Source: Pyricularia pennisetigena (taxonomy: Eukaryota; Ascomycota; Sordariomycetes; Magnaporthales; Pyriculariaceae). Taken from it: a DNA stretch of 64,000 nt. Position 1 is the first letter of the stretch. Every line of letters begins with the position of its first letter. The notes beneath the pieces are model-generated. The model searched no databases. It was not told the DNA's origin and saw only the letters and a program-made list of their open reading frames with translations. Both the position numbers and the translations under genes were made by a program. Shown here one piece after another: positions 34,663 through 46,314 of this stretch. The stretch is from positions 815,920-879,919 of the forward strand of contig NC_043741.1 in the NCBI RefSeq assembly GCF_004337985.1, in the 5' to 3' direction.

Positions 34663-37168
34663 ATGGCGAGCGTCTTGGACGAGGAAGAGCATCAGGTATG
34701 TGGGAATTGGGCCAACTTGACGTGCTAAGCAATATACAAAAGCCCAGAAGGGTTCTAAGCGAAACTGAACCGTTGCACACAATTGAACTTTTTTTTTCAT
34801 GTGCTGACGTGGGAACGGATCCATTCCAACTTCTAAAAAGACGGCATACATTTTCACTCCGTTGGAGGAAGCCGCAGCAGCAAGCAGCACACCTCGGCCA
34901 TCCAAACGACGGAAAGTAGGGTCTGCGGCGATGTCGGGCACACAGAACCAAGACGGCGCCTCCGCCGCACCGCCCAACGGCGACGCCAATCACCTCGCGT
35001 CTCTGTTCGTGCCGCTGCTCGGCGGCGCGGAACCCGCCGAGTGCGTGGCGGCCCGCGCGGCGCTCTTCGAGGCCAGCTGGGCGCGCGTCGATGGCGCCGT
35101 GCAGCGGGTCCTGCGCGAGGCCAACGCGTCGACGCTCGAGCAAGTGTGCGGCTTTGTGGACCAGCACAGTGCCGGTGGCGGCAGTGACGACCAGGGGATC
35201 CCGGCCGCCTTCATCGTGACGGGGCCCAATGTCTCGTCGCAGGACCTCTTGTTCTCGCAGCTCGGCGAGCGGCTCCGTGCCAACGGCGGCGGGGCCGGGT
35301 TCGTGCGCGTCGGGTCGGGCGAGGCGGCGAACCTCAAGGCCGTGCTCAAGAAGATCATCCGGGGCGTGTGTGCGTGCAGGCCCGCGGATGGCGAGGCTGG
35401 AGATGACCTCGAGCTCGTCACGCCCGCGTCGTCCCGCAGGAAGTATCTCGACTACGACCTCGAGGCGCTGCACGTGTTTCTAAAGTCGAACCACCAGCAG
35501 CAGCAGCAACAGGGCAGCTCGTCCACCCCCGGCGGCGGCGGGAGGAACAGCAAGCGGGTGTGCGTGGCGTTTGAGGACAGCGAAGGGTTTGACAGCGGCC
35601 TGCTGTCGGATCTGATCGCGCTCATGAGCTCGTGGCGCGACCGCATCCGGTTCGTGCTTCTGTTTGGCGTCGGCACCTCGGTCGAGCTGCTGCAGGCCCG
35701 GCTGCTGCGCTCCACGCACCGACAGCTCCTGGGCGCGCAGTTCGACGTGGTCCGCACCTCTACCATCCTCGACCAGGTCGTCAGGGCCTGCCTCGAGCAG
35801 GCAGACGGGGGTGTGGTGCTGGGTCCGGCGTTCCTAGCTGCGCTGCTTGAGAGGCAGGTGGAGCATGTTGCGAGCGTGCAGATGTTTGTCAATTCTATCA
35901 AGGTGAGATGGATTTCCTTCTTTTTTTTTCTCTCTCTCTCTCGTTGTCTTTGTTCATGACTTTGTTGGGTCTTGTGGATGGGCTTGGGACAGTGTTTGCT
36001 AACCGGGAGGCTCTGATACATCTTACGCTAGTTTGCCTACATGTGTCACTTCTACGCAAATCCTCTGAGTGTTCTCCTGGCTGATGAACAAGAGAATCTG
36101 GTCCGGCCTGAACATGTAGAGGCAGTTCGCAACCTGGGCTCGTTTCGTGACGAGGTCGAAGACTCAGTGGATGAGGGCGGCTCTCGCCTTGGCCATGCAC
36201 GCTCGCTTCTAGAGGATGACGACTATCTTCGCAGCCAAATTCGAGAAAATATGACCAAAAGGAGAGCATGGGCGAGGAAGCTGTCTCGGTCTTTACAACT
36301 CATCGCCGATGGGGGCTTGACTGCTACTGAGTTCACTTCTTTGTATGTGTCTGCTGTGGCCAACGGTCTAGACCTGGCAGCGAGACAGATTGGTGTCATT
36401 GATACCATCAGGGCCATGTCTCCAGAGGAGTTAATAGCTGCTCTGGAAAAGCTCATAGGTCTCATCGGAGCTCACACCAGCGACGAAGACGGTGCCGATA
36501 CCGAATCATCTGCTACGCTATTCACACAAAGCCTAGATACTATTCGCAGATTACAGGCGCGCGCCGAGGACAATGACACGACGCTGCGGAGCAAGTACAG
36601 CACGCAGGGAAGAATACTAAGAACAACGGTGGTGGCCCAAAAGGTACAGTTGAGCCGCGACACGGCCGCGCTGACAGAGGACGACAAAGAATACAGCGAA
36701 GTGATGGACCGGCTGACAGATCATCTCGTGGCTGCCCTATCGTGCCAAGCCGCTGACGAGCTCTTTTTGCACGAGGCCTGGCTCTACGACTCGGAATCCC
36801 CACACGGCGCCGTCTTTGTGCCCACGCCAGGCGTCACAACCGAGAGGGCGCTGGCCAGGCCCCACGACTACCTGGCCTGCTCCTGCTGTCCTGCAAACGG
36901 CGGCCTAGGCCCGACCATGCCGGCCGCCTCGATCCTCTACCACCTGTACCAGGAGGCGGGGCCTTTGATCAATGTGGCAGATCTCTGGACTGCCTTCTCT
37001 GCGCTCGTCATCGGGGAAGAGGACGATGCTGAGGACGACGAGAGGAAGGACAAGGAGCGCAATGCGTTAGTGCTCTTCTATCGCGGCCTTGCCGAGCTGC
37101 GTGCGATGGGCTTTGTCCAGTCGACTAAGAAAAAGGAAGATCATATTGCAAAGCTCAAGTGGGTTTGA
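34663..37168 (+). CDS. ORC3: Origin recognition complex subunit 3
   Basis: Nuclear subunit of the origin recognition complex that marks replication origins. Three exons, 34663-34695, 34841-35902 and 36032-37168, give 743 residues (human 711). The first exon encodes only 11 residues. Joining it to exon 2 creates TAYIFTP followed by a basic SKRRKV stretch, typical of fungal Orc3 N-termini, so I prefer this start over the TTG or internal ATG further right. Then come the degenerate AAA+ region (AAFIVTGPNVSSQDLLF, RVCVAFEDSEGFDSGLLSDLIALMSSW and RIRFVLLFGVGTS) and, across intron 2, VNSIKFAYMCHFYANPLSVL. The last is the ORC3 family signature. The C-terminal winged-helix part has DYLACSCCPAN and PAASILYHLYQEAGPLINVADLW. 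A short polyQ (about residues 224-229) lies in a loop. Confidence 0.93.
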
Positions 37169-38373
37169 GGAACGGCTTCGCATTGATGATTCCTTTTTTT
37201 TTTTTTTGGAGGGGAGATAGCCTACCTGTAAATCGCCATCTCACAGGTTGAAGCTGTGTTTGTTCATTAGCTGTCTGCTTCGAGTTACTAACCTCGAGGT
37301 TTCTTTGTGGGAAAGCGAATGACCATCAACGACAAAGTGTGCCACTGGTCAACCGGAACCACATCCACAAGCAGCAATCGGTTTTAACCTACTCTCTCAT
37401 TCTTTTAACGTGGCGTGTCTCTCGCCTGCTTTTGTTGTTGGGGCTGGAACCCGTTGGTTAGTGTCTCATCTTAGTGCGGGTTCGGTCAAAGGACCAAATA
37501 GAAGACGTCAAAGGAGGTGCTAACCCGCAAACGCCTCCAATGGCGCCTAATTCTATCTAGTTCCAGTCTAGTCAACACAAAAAAAGAGACGACGGGTCTG
37601 TTTGTGGAAGCCGGGGATAAAGTCAAAGAAAGGGGAAAGAGACGGGGGAAAAAAAGGGCACAGATCGCTCACATGTCCAAGTTCAGAAAAAGCTGTTCTT
37701 TCAAAGAAAGTCCGGAACAGTCAGCATCGAGTATGGAGTGGTTTTGACCACCTGCTCACACTCCGCAGCAAAACAAAGAAGAAGAGAAAAATTACAGGCA
37801 TTCTCAATAGTCCGGGGAAACAAAAGAATGGAAATATTTGCGAGTGCCTGTAACCGGATATATTTTGGTCGTGTTTGTTGCTTCACTCGCTTCCGGTCGA
37901 ACCCAGCTTTCATTTTTCTGTATCGCATCTGAATCCAACACTCTCTTCTTGCTTTCTTTCTACTCTTTCTCTGTTTCTTTTTTTTCTTTTTCTTTCCTCT
38001 GGCTCTTTTCCTCTTCCTGTCCACCTTCTATTTCTTCTCATTTCATCTCATATAATCTTGTTGACTCGACTTTCTGAGATATCGACACACTCTCCTTTGC
38101 TCACCTCACTTGCAAAAACTCTAAAGTACAACCTCACTTCTCACCTTCTCTATTGCTGTCAAAACCGGGCCAATCTTCTTTTTATTTCTTGGTTCTCTCT
38201 TTGCTCTTTCGATATTCTCCTCGTGCACAGGCTATCTCTCCTTCTGCATCTGTTCAGCAACCCAAAAGCACTTGTTTTTCCCCCGGGACAGCATCACCTT
38301 TTCTAGGGTGTCATTACTTCCATCTTGGTCACCTTGACAATTTCGAGATTCTCAGAATTGGAGCCTTACCACT

Positions 38374-38421
<48 letters not shown>

Positions 38422-38774
38422 ATCTTGTCAAAAAGGGACAAGGAAAGAAATATAAAAACCAAAGCGGGTTACAAAGAAGACTCATACAAGACAAAGGAGG
38501 AACAAAGAACTATATACTCCCAAAAAGAGGCGCAAGCATTCATTGCCAACCTCGATCATCGCTACCTGCGACTTACTCCAAGAACCTTCGAATGAAAGGT
38601 ATTTAGTAGGTCGCTTGTTACAACTGCACCTGCAAATCAAGAGGAAGAAAAAAACGAGAAAAAAACGACATATTCACCGTTTGCGATCAATCGATTTACA
38701 AGCAAAAAACGACAAAAGGGCAAAAGAGTTTCACCTCGCAACTACCAACAAAATAACGAAAGAAAGAAACAATC
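37169..38774. other. ORC3 3' end and long pyrimidine-rich leader region
   Basis: A 1.6-kb region without a recognised gene. From about 37900 to 38330 the plus strand is strongly CT-rich, and it is followed by a T43 run at 38376-38418 and then an A-rich segment up to the next ATG. This looks like the promoter and long 5' leader of the small Q-rich gene. Confidence 0.5.
38376..38418 (+). repeat. T43 mononucleotide run
   Basis: Forty-three consecutive T residues, the longest homopolymer in the window, 356 bp upstream of the start codon at 38775. Confidence 0.85.
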
Positions 38775-39446
38775 ATGTACCACAGCGGACACGACCAACA
38801 GCGCAAGATGTCGCGCCAAGCATCACGACAACTCAGCCAGTCGACCATTCCCCCCTTGTCCCCTCTCGAGCAGGTAGTCGACCAGCAGCCACAACCACAA
38901 CCGCAACAACAACAACAACAACAACATCAACAGCAACAATCACCACAATGCTCAACACCGGCATGCCCTACCTCCATCCCATGCTCATCATCAGCTCCCT
39001 GCCCATCAGCAGCGCTCAGCCAGCGGCGCGCGGCCCGCAACCCGGCCCTAGCGCAGAAGCTCGCGCAGATGGCGCTCCCGCTGGCGCCGCTGGTGCAGCT
39101 GACGACGGGGCGAGTCCACCCGGCGTTCCCCGCGACGCTGCTCAGCTTCTGGCTGCTGACGGACGACGAGCTCGAGTCCTTGGCGTCGTTTTACCACCAG
39201 CGCACCCCTTCCCACCTCTCGCACTTCTACCCTTGTCCAGTCTCGTGGTCCTCGGACCTGCCGCTCGAGGAGAAGCGCAGGAAGCTCGGCAAGTTCATCG
39301 GCCTGCGCGGCTGCGACTCCCCCTCCACCGCCGACGTCATCCTCGCCAGGTCCGCAGAGGAGCTCATGGACGACGCTAGGCGCGCAGCCGGGACCGAAGA
39401 CGACGACGACGAGGCCCTCAGGCGCAAGTTTGGCTTCTACAGGTGA
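38775..39446 (+). CDS. Small conserved fungal protein with Q-rich N-terminus, unknown function
   Basis: A single-exon frame of 223 residues from ATG 38775 to TGA 39446. The first 60 residues are Ser- and Gln-rich, with a CAA/CAG-encoded Q tract near 41-57. The rest looks like a small folded domain: VHPAFPATLLSFWLLTDDEL, ASFYHQRTPSHLSHFYPCPV, LEEKRRKLGKFIGLRGC, and a C-terminus EALRRKFGFYR preceded by an Asp/Glu run. From memory this layout, with a final RRK-aromatic motif, recurs in uncharacterised filamentous-fungal proteins. No enzyme motif, signal peptide or membrane span is seen. The stop overlaps a sequence that could be a GTGAGC donor, so a further exon cannot be ruled out. Confidence 0.75.
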   Translation: MYHSGHDQQRKMSRQASRQLSQSTIPPLSPLEQVVDQQPQPQPQQQQQQQHQQQQSPQCSTPACPTSIPCSSSAPCPSAALSQRRAARNPALAQKLAQMALPLAPLVQLTTGRVHPAFPATLLSFWLLTDDELESLASFYHQRTPSHLSHFYPCPVSWSSDLPLEEKRRKLGKFIGLRGCDSPSTADVILARSAEELMDDARRAAGTEDDDDEALRRKFGFYR

Positions 39447-40417
39447 GCTGCTCGGCGGTCTTGTCGGCGGCGCTGGTGTGATGCTTCATCTTGCGTTTGA
39501 GTTATGGGTTTAGAGGTGGTTTCGTTATTTTTTTCCCCCTTCCACAATTGACCCGTTTTTTTTTTTTTTTTTTTTTTTTGGATCTAATCCGTTCGGTTGC
39601 GGCATTGGCAGGTTTGTCTTCTTTGTTCGATTTTGTAAGTTTGAAACACCGAGACCTTTTGATTCTACAGTCTTGGAACTGGAAAGCCGGCATATATATG
39701 CGAAGAAGGGGTGTGAAAGCGAGGAGTTTCTCTGGCTCGCGGATTTGCTATTTTTTATTTTATTTTATTTCAAAACACAAACAACAACAACACGCATTCT
39801 CCTCTCTTATTTGTTTTTTTTGTTTGCATTTTCGTTTTGGAATACACAAATCCCTTTCGCGTACCTAGACACAGGATAACATTCCCCATCTATCCTCTGA
39901 GTTAATCCATCGCCACTAATTGAGCACTTGTTCTTACGATTGTTCAATTGCTATTCAACCTCACAACAAAACTGCATGTCGTTCTGTAAATGGACGCCTG
40001 CTATGATTGGTCAAGAACATGACTGATTGACGAAACCGGTCAAGTGAAAACAACCAAATCAATACTCCCATTTGAGCAAAAAGTCTCTGCATCGGGGAAA
40101 TCTGTCTATACGAAATGCGACTTTGTTGGATAAGAAAAAACTAACCCATAACGCCGTGCACCAATGCATTATCACATGCCATATTCCTTCGGCATTAAGG
40201 TACCTTTCCTTTGCTCCTCTTCCAGTCTCAAAAAGCTTGAGCACCGCTTTGCAGATGCTTTGGTTAAAAAAAAAATGAATCGCACCAAGAGAAAGCACCA
40301 AAAAGTCCGTTATCTACAAACGGGCGCTTGACTTCAAAACCAAATTGAGACCCGACATGAAAAAAAGCCCCGTGTCTGGCCAAAATACAACACCTTCACT
40401 GAACACGCCCACCACAA
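39447..40417. other. Intergenic region between convergent genes
   Basis: An AT-rich spacer with the 3' ends of the small Q-rich gene and SEC66. It contains a T24 run at 39556-39579. No gene is recognised. Confidence 0.55.
39556..39579 (+). repeat. T24 mononucleotide run
   Basis: Twenty-four consecutive T residues downstream of the 38775-39446 gene. Confidence 0.85.
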
Positions 40418-41374
40418 TCATTTCTTTCCCTTCTTCTTCTTCTTGCTGGAAGGCGTGCCGGGCTCACTGGGCGGTGCAGAAGGGGTCTGAGCGGGAGCGG
40501 GTGCTGCCGGTGCGGCGGTGGAGGACTCGGGGACGTCGTCGACGAGGATACCGTCTTCCGAGCTGCCGGGGGTCTCCTTGGAGGTGGCCGGTAGGGACTC
40601 CGAGGTGGTGGTGGTAGTGGGGGACGAGGCAGGAGGGTTCTCGATGCCGGCGGCGCCCTGGCGCTTGGCCCACCATTCCTTTTCGGCCTCAGTCTGGTCC
40701 GTGATGTCGTCGAGGCGCTTGCGCAGCATCGTATTGGCGGCGATTTCGTTGGCCGACTGGAAGATTGTCTGGCCCCAGTTGGGAGCGAGTGCGTTGGCCT
40801 TTTTCGTGGGTTTCACATGAATCGTCAGTCTTGGAACTTTGAGATACATTTGCAATGAAAGAAGAACAAAATGGGAAATAGAGTCTCACCTCCATGACGA
40901 CGTCCCTCAGTTCCTCCTCCATCTCCTTCTCCGCACGGCTGAAGCGCTGCCACAGGTCATCGCCGACGCTGCCGCGGGCCAGCAGCGAGCTGCAGGCGGC
41001 CTTGGCGGTGCGGATCTGGATGATGCGGTGGATGTCCTCGACGGCGCGGCGGAGCAGAGCGGTGCGCAAGACGCTCTCGGGCACCTTGGGTGCCTTCTCG
41101 GAACCTTCCTCAGGGTCCAAGTGGAGCAGCGACAGGTAGATGTTGCGTTGCAGGTGCGGCGGGAACCAAGGAGCCAAGTTGGCGCTTTGTGCTAGAGTGG
41201 GTGAGAGGTTTTGTTAGAACTTGTATCGCTTTTTTATGAACAATGGAGAGGTCTCGCCAGCCACATACTCGCTTTCCGTTTCCTGTAGACGTTGGAAAAT
41301 GTCATAAAAGTCCCGCCCAGGACGAGAATGTATGAGAATGGGAGCACGAGGCTCATCCAATCTATTCCGAACAT
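40418..41374 (-). CDS. SEC66: Translocation protein Sec66 (Sec71), Sec62/63 complex subunit
   Basis: Subunit of the ER-membrane Sec62/Sec63 complex for post-translational protein import. Three exons on the minus strand, 41374-41269, 41191-40890 and 40798-40418, join to 262 residues (yeast 206). It begins MFGIDWMSLVLPFSYILV, a single N-terminal membrane anchor, followed by FSNVYRKRKA. The conserved cytosolic domain follows: ANLAPWFPPHLQRNIYLSLL, LRTALLRRAVEDIHRIIQI, LLARGSVGDDLWQRFSRAEK and ANALAPNWGQTIFQSANEIA. An extra tail rich in Ser, Thr, Pro and Ala ends in a Lys run (KKKKKGKK), longer than in yeast. The gene diverges from NPL4, another factor acting at the ER in protein quality control, though a shared promoter function is only inferred. 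Confidence 0.93.
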
Positions 41375-42202
41375 GATGTCGGTGACCGGCAGAGTGTCGC
41401 CAGTGGATTGTTTTGAATTGTTTGAATACTCGGGCTGTTGAGGTTCTCTTTGCGGTTCACAATGTTCCTTTACTTTTTTTTTGTCAAGGCCGGTCACAGA
41501 GTGTCTTTTCTGCTGTCGACTTTTAAATAAAATGCGGGTTGGCGGGCGGTTTATTTTTGGGGCTACAAAGATGCCAACTGTTGTTGCAATGCACGCGGCG
41601 CAACTTTGGAAATGTGTCCATACGCTGCCCACACTGTCACAAATGACTTGCAACGCTTAAAGCAAGGCTGTGGGACGTCAAAGATACATGGGCTGGCATA
41701 CAAACTACCCGCAATGTCAAAGTACAGCACGAGTCGCTCGTCCAGGCCCACGTAGAACTTGGCATCCCAAACCCTGCCAGGAACCCCCACCGTTATCCGC
41801 AGCGGGTCTTCCGGCAGGCAGGCAAGCGTGGATAACGTCACCCCGCGAAGTTCAGGCGCGACTTCAACTTCCACTAGCAAGCGTCAATTCTGTCGATTTC
41901 CATCTCTCTTTCAGTCAACTCCAGTGAGTGACTCTCTCGTATCCAGCGTTGTTTACGGGGCTTTCGTTGCCGACAGTCCAAGCAATTTCATATTATACAG
42001 CTCGAGACCGATCAAAGAGGCGGATGCGCATATCTAAAGCACACATCAGGTTTCATTACCAAGCACTCAACACCACCAAGTGCACTCCGAACAGCTTAGG
42101 TACCTGCATACATACATCTTGGCTCTGCTGTCGCCCCCCGCCAAGCAAACACCCAGGCAACTCCAAACCAGATTCAAGAAAAACCAGCACGCATAGATCA
42201 AA
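41375..42202. promoter_or_regulatory. Divergent promoter region of SEC66 and NPL4
   Basis: An 830-bp spacer between two divergent start codons. No gene or clear TATA element was recognised. Open frames here lack protein-like composition. Confidence 0.45.
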
Positions 42203-44509
42203 ATGTTATTAAGGTTGCGAGGGCCAGATGGCATGCTTCGTATCGAGCTGGACCCAAAAGACACTTTCAACAAGCTTGGACAAGAGGTATGCAGCGACGA
42301 TTCTGTTGAAATGAATCATGGACCAACCGGGTTGGACCTGGACCAGCCAAAGACTAACCAGTGGCATCACTTTTGTTTTCGCTATATATAGCTCTTGAGC
42401 AAGCTACCGCCCACTGTCGACCCTACAACAATCACTGTTTCCAATGCGCCAGGATCTCAAGGTGATAAAAAGCTACTCAAGGACATCGCCAAGTACCGGG
42501 TGGAAGCTATTGGCTTGAAGTTCGTCATCATCGCCAGTTCAACAAACAACCCGCATCGATGACCACTTGGACAAACTGACCGAACTCTACCATAGACACG
42601 GAGACCTCATTTTCGTAGACTACAAACACCAAGGGGCAGACGCCAATGGAACAGTCAATAGTGACGATGCTTCCCAACCATTAACCTCAACGACAAACCG
42701 TTTGAACGGCCAGCCGGTGCTCCCGACCGAGGACCTGCCCATAAACCCGCTGCCCACACCAGCTCCAGGTGTTACTATCAAGAACCCGTGGGAGGTTGTC
42801 AGGCAGTCACCACTAGATGACAGGCTAGACAAGAAGGATGGAAAGATAGCGAGAAAGAGAGACGCCATGTGCCGCCATGGGCCCAAGGGCATGTGCGACT
42901 ATTGCCAGCCGCTTGACCCCTTTGACGCCAAGTTCTTGGCCGAGAAGAAGATCAAGTACCTTTCGATGCACGCCTACCTCCGAAAGATCAACTCGGCTAC
43001 AAACAAGCCCGAACTAGGAAGCTCCTTTATCCCTCCACTATCCGAGCCCTACTTTCGTGTGAAGCGCGACTGCCCGTCAGGCCACCCGCAGTGGCCCGAG
43101 GGCATATGCAGCAAGTGCCAACCAAGCGCCATCACTCTGCAACCACAACCTTTCCGAATGGTCGACCACGTCGAGTTTGCCTCGCCTTCTATCGTCGACT
43201 CTTTTATCAATGCCTGGCGCCGGACTGGCGGTCAACGGTACGGTATCATGTACGGCAAATACGCAGAGTACGAAGAGGTGCCACTAGGAATTAAAGCGGT
43301 CGTGCAGGCAATCTACGAACCCCCACAGGTTGACGAAGTTGACGGGATCTCGTTGAACTCCTGGGAGAATGAAAAGGATGTCAACCAAGTGGCGAGGTTG
43401 TGCGGCCTCGAACCAGTTGGCGCCATATGGACAGACTTGCTCGACGCGGGCGCGGGCGATGGATCCGTGATTTTCAAGCGCCATGCGGACTCGTATTTTC
43501 TATCCTCCCTCGAGGTTTGTTTCGCAGCTCGGCTGCAGGCACAGCACCCGAAACCGAGCAAGTGGAGCGACACTGGCCGTTTTGGGTCGAATTTTGTCAC
43601 GTGCATCATCTCGGGCAACGAGCAGGGCGAAATCGCGATATCGGCGTATCAGGTTTCAAATGAGGCGGTCGAGATGGTGCGGGCCGACATTATGGAGCCA
43701 TCGGCAGATCCTACCATGATGCTGGTTCGGGAAGAAGAGGAAGACGATGGGTCGACGAGTCGGACGCGGTACATTCCGGACGTATTCTATCGCCGAATCA
43801 ACGAGTACGGGGCCAACGTGCAGGAAAATGCCAAGCCGTCATTCCCGGTCGAGTACCTTTTTGTCACCCTCACACATGGCTTCCCCGACGTGGCAAAGCC
43901 CGTTTTTTCAGATGAGGGTGCGTTCCCGATCGAGAACCGGGAGTACATGGGCGAAAGCCAAGAGCACAGCGCGGCAGCCAAGGCTCTCAAAGTCCATGAG
44001 AAGGCATCCTCTGGCTCGTCCAAGGACGGGATGAAAGTCTCCAACTTCCATTTGCTGTGCTTCTTGCACCAGATGAGTGTACTTTCCAAGGCGAGTTCCC
44101 TGCGTGTGATTTTCTTTTCTTTTCTCTTTTTTGTCTTGTTTGCGAAGGGTCGCTGGCGGGAGTAGATTGCAGTATATTAACTCTAGCGCCTGTTCTGGCT
44201 GGTTAGGACGAGGAAAGCTTGTTATGTCGCGTCGCCACGCAGCATGACCTGGCCGACGCTTTCCAATTGCGTTCAACTACTGGCTGGCAGACACTGATGG
44301 CAATTTTACAATCGACTGGTGAGAGAATCCCTAAGCGATCCCGGCAAACTGATGTTCTGGCTGCAGACACTGCAGCTTCCTCTTACCCAGGCCGCCGTGG
44401 AATTGATGACTCCGATGAACGACTTGCTAAGCGGTTTGCCTCCGTTAGGCTAAATTCTCATGGTGATGGGCGTAACAGTCGCGACCGGCCGTCTGCTCAT
44501 GCGACTTGA
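42203..44509 (+). CDS. NPL4: Nuclear protein localization protein 4 (Cdc48 cofactor)
   Basis: Cofactor that with Ufd1 targets Cdc48/p97 to ubiquitylated clients in ER-associated degradation and nuclear turnover. Exons 42203-42286, 42392-42519, 42596-44090 and 44207-44509 join to 669 residues. The N-terminal ubiquitin-like domain starts [16 protein letters not shown]. The zinc-finger region has [19 protein letters not shown] and [18 protein letters not shown], and the MPN-like domain has [19 protein letters not shown] and [13 protein letters not shown] [19 protein letters not shown]. The C-terminal part includes [14 protein letters not shown] joined to [15 protein letters not shown] and GWQTLMAIL. 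The end is [12 protein letters not shown] followed by a basic tail. The third donor is uncertain: a GC donor after codon AAG (44090) gives the family-like junction, while a GT donor slightly downstream adds a few residues. A 48-nt in-frame segment at 44319-44366 has splice-like ends. Confidence 0.92.
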
Positions 44510-45138
44510 GGCGGTTTTTTTCTACCCTGTGATATGAATTGTTCTCGTCGCAGGTGGGAAATGAGGGTCGTACTCTTGACGGTATTGTCAGCCTGGTCAA
44601 GATGGCGCATGAGGCAGTTAATCGGGGTTGGATGCGCGGATGCCCGGTGCGAGGATACCACGGTGCTTTGGCCTTATTGGCGAGGAACAGGGCCGTAGGG
44701 TAGATGTGGCAGGAGGATTCGACTTGATTTAAGTCAAAGATAAGAAACTTGCATGACTATTTATGGGAATGAGTGTTGGCGATTCATGATTGTAGACCCC
44801 ATACGCTAAAGGCAATGTGCATACGATCTATTTGATTTGCTGCATATACAGTACACGACAGGTTAACCAGGGGTGCAGGGTAGGTACAGTCTTGTAGTGA
44901 TAATACAGTGACGCAAACAGGCTCTCACTCACTCAACCACTTGAACTGCACGTCAAGGTATTACCCAACTAAGACAGTAAAAGTAACAACAACCCCTACA
45001 TATTCTCATCTCGAGTTTCCGCCCTCTTTTGTTTGCATCACAAAAAAAGTCTGCCAAGGCCAACTTACTCATTTATTGTAACCCGCGAAAAGAATTACCA
45101 AATCAGCTTTCACACGTGGAATTCTAAAAAAAGAAAAA
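44510..45138. other. NPL4 3' end and upstream region of the G-patch gene
   Basis: A 630-bp spacer with no recognised gene. It presumably contains the terminator region of NPL4 and the promoter of the next same-strand gene. Confidence 0.5.
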
Positions 45139-46164
45139 ATGAGCAGTACCACAAAAGGCAAACCAAACGACAATGGCCAAGAGGAAGAAGAAGACGACTA
45201 CATGAACATGGTCTTCACGGACCCGACCCCCTCGGCGCCCGAGACCTCGTTGCAGCGCCGCCAGCGCGAGCGGCGCGAGGCGGCCGAGCGGGCGCGCCAC
45301 AAGTCCAAGGCGGAGCTGGCAGCCGAGGAGGCCGACAAGCGCGAGGCGGCGCTGGCGCGGTCCCTCATCCACGATGACGCTGGCGGCGGCGGCACAGGAC
45401 CCAAAGCAAAGAACAAGAGCAAGGGCCTCGCCATGATGGCCAAGATGGGCTTCCGGGCGGGCCAGGGCCTCGGGGCCGCGGAGGGCCAGCAGGGCAGCAC
45501 GGAGCCGGTGCGCATCGTCGTCCGGGAGGACAGGGGCGGCATCGGGCTCGACGGCGAGCGGAAGAGGAAGATGCGCGAGGCGTACGGCGGCGACGGGGAC
45601 GGAGGCGGCAGTGCGAGCAAGGTGGTGGTGGTGGTGGACGAGGGCGAGTACAGGGGCCGGGTCGCGCGGGAGCGCGAGGAGGCAAGGCTGGAGAGGGTGC
45701 TCGCGGCCGCGCAAAAGGTCGCTGAGAAGATGGCTGACGAGGAGGACGAGGAGGCGGTAGGCGGCGACCACGCTGCCAGGACGAACCCCCGTCTGCTGAT
45801 GTCCGTCAACGTGCTCTGGCGCGGCCTGGTGAGGCAGCGCGAGGAGGCGGAGCGCGAGCGCAGGATGCGCCACGATCTACAGCAGAGCCTGTCGCGGCTG
45901 CCGACGTACGAGGACGACGACGAGGACGAGGATGACAGGCGGGCGCTGGGCAAGGAAGGGAAAAAATCGCTGGCAGTGTTTGAGGATCTCGATGAGGAGG
46001 ATCCTGAGCTGGACGAGTTCAACGCCAAGAGTGTTGCGGAGCGGTTGCAGAGTGTTGTCGACCACCTGAGGACTGCGCACCGGTACTGCTTTTGGTGCAA
46101 GTACAGATATCCAGACGAGGTGATGGAGGGTTGTCCAGGGCGGACGGAGGAGGATCACGACTAA
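45139..46164 (+). CDS. G-patch domain protein, GPATCH11-like
   Basis: A single-exon gene of 341 residues from ATG 45139 to TAA 46164. An acidic start (EEEEDDYMNMVF) is followed by charged helices. The G-patch at about 94-120 (KGLAMMAKMGFRAGQGLG) is of the type that binds and stimulates DEAH helicases or RNA. A middle part of Arg/Glu coiled coil follows, with runs of Gly and Asp. The C-terminal domain (about 305-341: AERLQSVVDHLRTAHRYCFWCKYRYPDEVMEGCPG) carries Cys residues in the DUF4187 pattern that marks GPATCH11/CCDC75 proteins. A nuclear RNA-processing role is likely, but the exact function in fungi is not known to me. A possible AATAAA is at 46189-46194. It converges on the PPR gene with only 150 bp between stops. 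Confidence 0.88.
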   Translation: MSSTTKGKPNDNGQEEEEDDYMNMVFTDPTPSAPETSLQRRQRERREAAERARHKSKAELAAEEADKREAALARSLIHDDAGGGGTGPKAKNKSKGLAMMAKMGFRAGQGLGAAEGQQGSTEPVRIVVREDRGGIGLDGERKRKMREAYGGDGDGGGSASKVVVVVDEGEYRGRVAREREEARLERVLAAAQKVAEKMADEEDEEAVGGDHAARTNPRLLMSVNVLWRGLVRQREEAERERRMRHDLQQSLSRLPTYEDDDEDEDDRRALGKEGKKSLAVFEDLDEEDPELDEFNAKSVAERLQSVVDHLRTAHRYCFWCKYRYPDEVMEGCPGRTEEDHD

Positions 46165-46314
46165 GCAAGGACAGATTAAACTTAGAAAAATAAAGTCGGC
46201 CAAGATTTTCACATGGAGACCAAGACCCCCTTCTTATGGAATTTCTATTATGTCACAGGCACATGTAATATATTACAAATTATACAAAACGCAGGCCCAA
46301 AATTCGTCAAAGTG

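Noticed and set aside
45198..46100. A 300-codon minus-strand frame rich in serine.
   Set aside because: Antisense to the G-patch gene, whose domains are clear. Serine runs mirror Glu/Asp/Gly codons.
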